From Limiplasma sp048370855 (GTDB taxonomy: Bacteria; Bacillota; Clostridia; Christensenellales; Aristaeellaceae), in contig DBGEOK010000080.1 in NCBI GenBank assembly GCA_048370855.1, positions 1 to 13,467 on the forward strand: a stretch of DNA of 13,467 bases, given 5' to 3'. Every line of letters starts with the position of its first letter. The stretch's first letter is position 1. The notes under the pieces were generated by a model, which was not told the DNA's origin, did not search any database, and saw only the letters and a program-made list of their open reading frames with translations. Of the stretch, positions 13,454 to 13,467 are shown one piece after another. The position numbers and the translations under genes were made by a program.

Positions 13454-13467
13454 CGTTAAACCACCCC

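Overview
The window is GC-rich (roughly 60% or more by eye). Its Shine-Dalgarno sites are strong (GGAGG type), genes are packed with ATGA overlaps, and it carries a nup-type nucleoside ABC operon. Together these suggest a high-GC Firmicute, probably an uncultured or gut-type clostridium. That assignment is inference. There are 12 protein-coding genes in two convergent blocks.

Plus strand, 1-5112: a complete BMP-family ABC importer. A clear sigma-A type promoter (TTTACA, 17 nt, TATGAT) precedes a secreted substrate-binding protein. A terminator or attenuator hairpin follows it, then a double-domain ATPase (nupO-like, probable TTG start) and two permeases (nupP- and nupQ-like) coupled by ATGA overlaps. 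Family knowledge points to nucleosides as the cargo. The binding protein has a Sec signal peptide but no lipobox cysteine.

Middle, 5113-6694: a low-GC stretch holding one small P-loop kinase/phosphotransferase gene (5684-6229) unlike its neighbours in base composition. It is flanked by GC-rich inverted repeats: a group at 5148-5300 and three tandem hairpins at 6597-6679, just past the end of the minus-strand operon.

Minus strand, 13467 down to 6695: a tight sugar operon read right to left. The order is sugar ABC ATPase (rbsA-like), permease (rbsC-like), transketolase N- and C-terminal halves, PfkB-family sugar kinase, RpiB/LacAB-family isomerase and a UlaE-type ketopentose-phosphate 3-epimerase. 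The periplasmic-type binding protein is not in the window and probably lies upstream, past base 13467. The gene set reads as a self-contained route: import, phosphorylate, isomerise aldose-phosphate to ketose-phosphate, invert C3, then transketolase. It fits D-ribose, D-allose or another rare sugar on paper. The RpiB-like and PfkB proteins differ from the textbook ribose enzymes, and no 4-epimerase is present, so the real substrate is open. This operon is the most interesting part of the window. No RNA genes, CRISPR arrays, insertion sequences or phage genes were seen.
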